Shown: one piece after another, positions 14,079 to 18,221 of the stretch
How the letters are laid out: each line of letters begins with the position of its first letter
Position numbering within the stretch: position 1 is the stretch's first letter
Assembly: GCA_051646105.1 (NCBI GenBank)
Contig: JBOFCO010000148.1
Span: 1 to 18,221 of the forward strand
From: JBOFCO01 sp051646105
Lineage (GTDB): Bacteria > Pseudomonadota > Alphaproteobacteria > Rhodobacterales > Rhodobacteraceae
Direction: 5' to 3'
DNA length: 18,221 nt
The notes under the pieces: model-generated
The model's database searches: none
Told to the model about the DNA's origin: nothing
The model's input: the letters and a program-made list of their open reading frames with translations, nothing else
Made by a program: the position numbers and the translations under genes

Positions 14079-16211
14079 ATGGCAGGGGAAACGGCAGTTG
14101 CAAGCCTGACAGCGGAAACCGCGCATGAAGAGGCAGCGGTTCTTGAAACCCGGCTGTCGCAGGCCAACACCGCCTATCACACCGATGACGCGCCGGAAAT
14201 CGACGATGCCGAATATGACCGGCTGAAACGGCGGCTGGCGGCCATCGTCGCGCGCTTTCCCGAACTGAACCGGCCCGGCAGTGTATTGCACAGCGTTGGC
14301 GCACCCGTGCAGGACGGATTTGCCAAGGTGACGCATGCGGTGCGCATGCTCAGCCTGGGAAACGCCTTTGATGATGCCGATATTGTCGATTTCGCAGACC
14401 GCGTCCGCAAGTTCCTGAACCTGCCCGCCGATGCGGTGCTTTCCTTTACCGCAGAGCCCAAGATTGACGGCCTGTCGTTGTCCCTGCGCTACGAAAAGGG
14501 CCGGCTGGTGCAGGCTGCCACGCGCGGCGATGGCGAGGTGGGTGAAAACGTCACCGCAAATGCCCGCACCATCACAGATATTCCCGCAGACCTGACCCTT
14601 TCCGGCCAGACTTTCCCCGATGTGCTGGAGGTGCGGGGAGAGGTCTACATGAGTCACGCCGATTTCGCCGCGCTGAACGCGCGCGCTGATGCTGCGGGGG
14701 AAAAGAGCTTTGCCAACCCCCGCAACGCAGCGGCGGGCAGCCTGCGCCAGCTTGACGCCACAATAACCCGGCAGCGCCCGCTGCGGTTCTTTGCCTATTC
14801 ATGGGGGGCGCTGTCCGAACCGCTGGCAACATCCCAGATGGCGGCAATCGAAAGACTGGCGGCGCTGGGTTTCCAGACCAATCCCCTGACGGCGCTTTGC
14901 GACGGGCCGGAAGCGCTGCTGAAGCATTACCGCAGGATCGAAACGCAGCGCGCCACGCTGGGTTATGACATCGACGGCGTCGTCTACAAGGTGAACGACC
15001 TGGCGCTACAGGCACGTCTGGGGTTCCGCTCCACGACCCCACGATGGGCCATTGCCCACAAGTTCCCCGCGGAACTCGCCTGGACGGAGCTTCTGGGCAT
15101 CGACATACAAGTCGGCCGCACCGGCGCGCTGTCGCCGGTGGCGCGGCTGAAACCTGTAACCGTGGGTGGCGTTGTCGTTTCGAATGCCACGTTGCACAAC
15201 GAGGATTACATCGCCGGGCGTGATGCGCGTGGCAATCCGATCCGGGGCGGCAAGGACATTCGGGTGGGGGATTGGGTGCAGATCTATCGCGCGGGTGATG
15301 TGATCCCGAAGGTGGCCGATGTCGATCTGGCAAGACGGCCAACAGGTGCGCAAGCATATGTCTTTCCGGAAACCTGCCCCGAATGCGGCAGTCCGGCCCA
15401 CCGGGAACCGGGCGATGCCGTGCGCCGCTGCACTGGCGGGCTGATCTGCCCGGCGCAGGCGGTCGAACGGCTGAAGCATTTCGTTTCCCGCGCGGCCTTT
15501 GACATCGAAGGTCTGGGCTCAAAGCAGGTGGAAATGTTCTTCAACGACGCCAGCCTGCCCGTAAAGCAGCCCGCAGACATCTTCACCCTTGCTTCAAGAG
15601 ACGCCGACAACCCATTGCAAAAACTAAAAAATCGCGATGGCTTTGGGGAAACTTCCGCTCGCAAGCTTTTCGCCGCGATCGAGGCGAAGCGGACGATCCC
15701 GCTGGACAGGCTGATCTTTGGCTTAGGCATTCGCCACGCGGGGGAAGCCGCTGCGGGTCTGCTGGCCAGGCATTACGGCACATGGGAAAATTTTGAACGG
15801 GCGATGACGGTTGCGCAGCCGGGCACGGTCGAATGGCAGGACCTGACGGCCATCGACGGCGTTGGCGACATCCTGGCCACCAGCCTGACCGACGCCTTTG
15901 CCAATCCGGCGGAACGCGCCGCCATGGATGCGCTTGTCGGGCATCTGTCGGTGCAACCGGTGGCCGCCGTCGCCACCGACAGCCCGGTGGCCGGAAAGAC
16001 CGTGGTTTTTACCGGCACGCTGGAAAAGATGACGCGGGCGGAGGCCAAGGCGCGGGCAGAGGCGCTGGGGGCCAAGGTTGCGGGGTCCGTTTCCGTGAAA
16101 ACCGATCTGGTCATCGCCGGTCCCGGTGCAGGGTCCAAGGCCAAGCAGGCGGAATCATTGGGTATTCCGATGCTGGACGAAGACGGCTGGCTGGCGCTGA
16201 TCGGCGGTTGA
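14079..16211 (+). CDS. ligA: NAD-dependent DNA ligase LigA
   Basis: LigA seals nicks in DNA during replication and repair, using NAD. I chose ATG 14079 (710 residues), which has AGGTGGGG upstream; an in-frame GTG at 14070 would add three residues. Domains in order are: Ia (YHTDDAPEIDDAEYDRL, NAD binding), adenylation domain with Lys128 in AEPKIDG, and OB fold with RVGDWVQIYRAGDVIPKV. A four-cysteine zinc finger (CPECG, then RRCTGGLICPAQ) follows, then helix-hairpin-helix repeats including FGLGIRHAGEAAA. The C-terminal BRCT domain begins at KTVVFTGTLEKMTRAEAK. All key motifs are intact. The stop is one base before the recG start, suggesting one transcript. Confidence 0.97.
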   Translation: MAGETAVASLTAETAHEEAAVLETRLSQANTAYHTDDAPEIDDAEYDRLKRRLAAIVARFPELNRPGSVLHSVGAPVQDGFAKVTHAVRMLSLGNAFDDADIVDFADRVRKFLNLPADAVLSFTAEPKIDGLSLSLRYEKGRLVQAATRGDGEVGENVTANARTITDIPADLTLSGQTFPDVLEVRGEVYMSHADFAALNARADAAGEKSFANPRNAAAGSLRQLDATITRQRPLRFFAYSWGALSEPLATSQMAAIERLAALGFQTNPLTALCDGPEALLKHYRRIETQRATLGYDIDGVVYKVNDLALQARLGFRSTTPRWAIAHKFPAELAWTELLGIDIQVGRTGALSPVARLKPVTVGGVVVSNATLHNEDYIAGRDARGNPIRGGKDIRVGDWVQIYRAGDVIPKVADVDLARRPTGAQAYVFPETCPECGSPAHREPGDAVRRCTGGLICPAQAVERLKHFVSRAAFDIEGLGSKQVEMFFNDASLPVKQPADIFTLASRDADNPLQKLKNRDGFGETSARKLFAAIEAKRTIPLDRLIFGLGIRHAGEAAAGLLARHYGTWENFERAMTVAQPGTVEWQDLTAIDGVGDILATSLTDAFANPAERAAMDALVGHLSVQPVAAVATDSPVAGKTVVFTGTLEKMTRAEAKARAEALGAKVAGSVSVKTDLVIAGPGAGSKAKQAESLGIPMLDEDGWLALIGG

Positions 16212-16212
16212 T

Positions 16213-18221
16213 ATGGCAGAGCTTTCCCGCCCGCCCATTCTGTTTCCGCTGTTTGCCTCGCTGGAAACGCTGGAAGGTGTGGGCCCGAAATCCTCCGCAG
16301 CGATGGAAGGGCTGGGGGTGGAGCGCCCGCGCGATCTTTTGTTCGTGCTGCCGCATTCCGGTGTGGACCGACGACCGGTTGCCAGCATCCGCGATGCCAT
16401 TCTTCCCGCGACGGTCACGCTGGAAATCACTGTCGGCGGACATTTCCCGCCCCGGCAGAAAGGGCGGCCCTACCGGGTCATGGTCCGCGATGCGGTGACG
16501 GAATTTCAGCTCGTCTTTTTCCATGCGCGCGAGGACTGGCTGAAAAAACAGCTTCCCACCGGCCAGAGGCGGCTGATTTCAGGCCGCGCAGAGCTGTTCG
16601 ACGGGATCGCGCAGATCGTCCATCCCGACCATATCCTGCGTCTGGAGGAGGCGGGGGAACTCCCTAATTATGAACCCGTCTATCCTCTGGTGGCCGGTTT
16701 AACGCAGAAATTGATCGCAAAGGCAGTGGCGTCGGCGCTGGATCGTGCCGCAGATCTGTCGGAATGGATCGACGCAAGCCTGCTGGCGCGAGAAGGCTGG
16801 CCGGGGTGGCGCGCCGCCCTTGTCGCCGCCCATAGCCCCGCTGATGCACTGGCCCTGTCCCCGAATGCGCCCGCACGGCAACGGCTGGCTTATGATGAAC
16901 TTTTCGCGCACCAGCTGATGCTGGCATTGGTCCGGCGACAGCAGCGCCGGGGCAAGGGGCGGGCATCGGTCGCCATGGGGGTCTTGCAGGGTCGGGTGCT
17001 GGAGGCGCTGCCATATGCGCCGACAGCCGCGCAGACCCGCGCCATTGCCGAGATTGCCGCCGACATGGCAGGTGATCAGCGCATGAACCGGCTGCTTCAG
17101 GGCGATGTGGGGGCAGGCAAGACGCTGGTCGCGCTGATGGCGCTGCTGATCGCGGTCGAATCGGGCGGGCAGGGGGTGATGATGGCCCCCACCGAAATTC
17201 TTGCCCGTCAGCATTACGACGGGCTTGCACCGCTGGCCGCCGCCGCGGGGGTGGTGCTGGAAATCCTGACCGGGCGCGACAAGGGCGCGGAACGTGCGGG
17301 CAAGCTCGGGCGGCTGGCCTCTGGTGAAACGGGGATTCTGGTGGGCACCCATGCCGTGTTCCAGCGCGATGTGGAATTCGCCGACCTGCGGCTGGCGGTG
17401 ATCGACGAACAACATCGCTTCGGTGTGACGCAACGGATGGAACTGGGCGCAAAGGGCGAGGCTGCGGATGTGCTGGTGATGACCGCCACGCCGATCCCCC
17501 GCTCGCTCAGCCTCGCGCAGTATGGCGACATGGATATTTCCGTGCTGGATGAAAAGCCGCCGGGGCGCAGTCCGGTGAAAACTGCGCTGGTGTCCACAGC
17601 CCGTCTGGATGAGGTCGTGACCCATCTGCGCGATGCCATTGACGAAGGGCGGCAGGCCTATTGGGTCTGTCCGCTGGTCGAGGAAAGCGAGGTGGTGGAT
17701 CTGACCGCCGCGCAGGACCGCTTCGAACGTCTGCGCGCGGCCTTGGGTGAAGGTGTCGTCGGGCTGGTGCATGGCCAGATGCCCCCCACCGAAAAAGATG
17801 CCGCCATGGCGCGGTTCGTGGCCGGGGAAACGCGGGTGCTGGTGGCAACCACAGTGATCGAGGTGGGGGTGAACGTGCCCAATGCCTCGATCATGGTGAT
17901 CGAGCGCGCGGAAACCTTCGGCCTTGCGCAACTCCACCAGTTGCGGGGGCGGGTGGGGCGGGGGGCGGCGTCATCCACCTGTCTGATGCTGTATCAGGCT
18001 CCGCTGGGGGAATCCGCCGAACGGCGCCTGTCGATCCTGAGGGAAACCGAGGATGGCTTTCGCATTGCCGAGGAAGACCTTGCCCTGCGCGGCGCGGGGG
18101 ATGTTCTGGGCACGGCGCAATCGGGCCTGCCCCGGTTCCGTATCGCTGATGTGGAACGACAGGCGGGGCTGATGGCGCTGGCGCAAAGCGATGCGCGGGC
18201 GCTGCTGGCCACCGATCCCGC
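16213..18221 (+). CDS. recG: ATP-dependent DNA helicase RecG, 5' part (runs off the window)
   Basis: RecG reverses stalled forks and migrates branched DNA such as Holliday junctions. The frame is open from ATG 16213 to the end of the window: 669 codons of a family normally near 690-700, so only a short C-terminus is missing. The start is one base after the ligA stop. The N-terminus has LETLEGVGPKSSAAMEGLGV, typical of RecG. The OB-fold wedge domain spans roughly residues 60-150. Helicase motifs are Walker A GDVGAGKT (297-304), DEQH box (398-401), TATPIPRS, the motif-V/VI region TTVIEVGVNVPNASIMVIERAE and QLRGRVGRG. The TRG-type motif LRGAGDVLGTAQSG starts at 625. A large open frame on the opposite strand here is a shadow of high-GC coding. 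Confidence 0.96.
   Translation, partial: MAELSRPPILFPLFASLETLEGVGPKSSAAMEGLGVERPRDLLFVLPHSGVDRRPVASIRDAILPATVTLEITVGGHFPPRQKGRPYRVMVRDAVTEFQLVFFHAREDWLKKQLPTGQRRLISGRAELFDGIAQIVHPDHILRLEEAGELPNYEPVYPLVAGLTQKLIAKAVASALDRAADLSEWIDASLLAREGWPGWRAALVAAHSPADALALSPNAPARQRLAYDELFAHQLMLALVRRQQRRGKGRASVAMGVLQGRVLEALPYAPTAAQTRAIAEIAADMAGDQRMNRLLQGDVGAGKTLVALMALLIAVESGGQGVMMAPTEILARQHYDGLAPLAAAAGVVLEILTGRDKGAERAGKLGRLASGETGILVGTHAVFQRDVEFADLRLAVIDEQHRFGVTQRMELGAKGEAADVLVMTATPIPRSLSLAQYGDMDISVLDEKPPGRSPVKTALVSTARLDEVVTHLRDAIDEGRQAYWVCPLVEESEVVDLTAAQDRFERLRAALGEGVVGLVHGQMPPTEKDAAMARFVAGETRVLVATTVIEVGVNVPNASIMVIERAETFGLAQLHQLRGRVGRGAASSTCLMLYQAPLGESAERRLSILRETEDGFRIAEEDLALRGAGDVLGTAQSGLPRFRIADVERQAGLMALAQSDARALLATDP

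Noticed and set aside
16699..17937. Long open frame (412 codons) on the - strand
   Set aside because: It lies fully antisense to recG, whose helicase motifs are unmistakable. Its product is Arg/His/Gln-rich without any recognisable motif, as expected of a high-GC shadow frame.

Overview
The window looks like a chromosomal segment of an alphaproteobacterium, most likely Rhodobacterales (Rhodobacteraceae). The base composition is GC-rich, there are LpxI and SciP/CtrA homologues, and the order mnmA - sciP - ctrA - ligA - recG is one I associate with that group. The family-level call is inference; no 16S or other marker is present.

Bases 1-7790 are an envelope-biogenesis block, all on the + strand: the end of rseP (intramembrane protease), a 44-residue single-span membrane protein, bamA (outer-membrane protein insertase), skp/ompH (periplasmic chaperone), fabZ, lpxA, lpxI and lpxB. 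The last four genes are joined by three consecutive 4-base ATGA stop/start overlaps. Together they supply 3-hydroxyacyl chains, start lipid A synthesis, make the disaccharide, and handle outer-membrane protein delivery.

Bases about 7843-11588 are a foreign insert, visibly more AT-rich in its genes than the flanks. I read it as one IS1595-family transposon of about 3.75 kb. It has imperfect terminal inverted repeats (core 17 of 21 matching, 7847-7867 and 11562-11582) and a flanking target duplication (AAATATCC, 7835-7842 and 11589-11596). Besides the transposase it carries five passenger genes: a 118-residue winged-helix-like protein, a KilA-N protein, a DUF6471 protein, a two-span membrane protein and an ImmA/IrrE zinc metallopeptidase. 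Transposase and the DUF6471-membrane-peptidase operon diverge from a compact intergenic region. There the two predicted -35 boxes overlap, and each -10 box lies inside a copy of the same 13-bp direct repeat. This suggests joint regulation and is the most interesting part of the window.

The insert separates lpxB from the convergent mnmA. It lies directly beside the hairpin terminator of mnmA and duplicated its GGATATTT tail. Beyond it come mnmA (tRNA 2-thiouridylase, - strand), then on the + strand sciP and ctrA (cell-cycle/motility regulators, each with a CtrA-like box about 45 bases before its start), ligA (NAD-dependent DNA ligase) and recG (branch-migration helicase), which runs off the end. 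No tRNA, rRNA or CRISPR array was seen.
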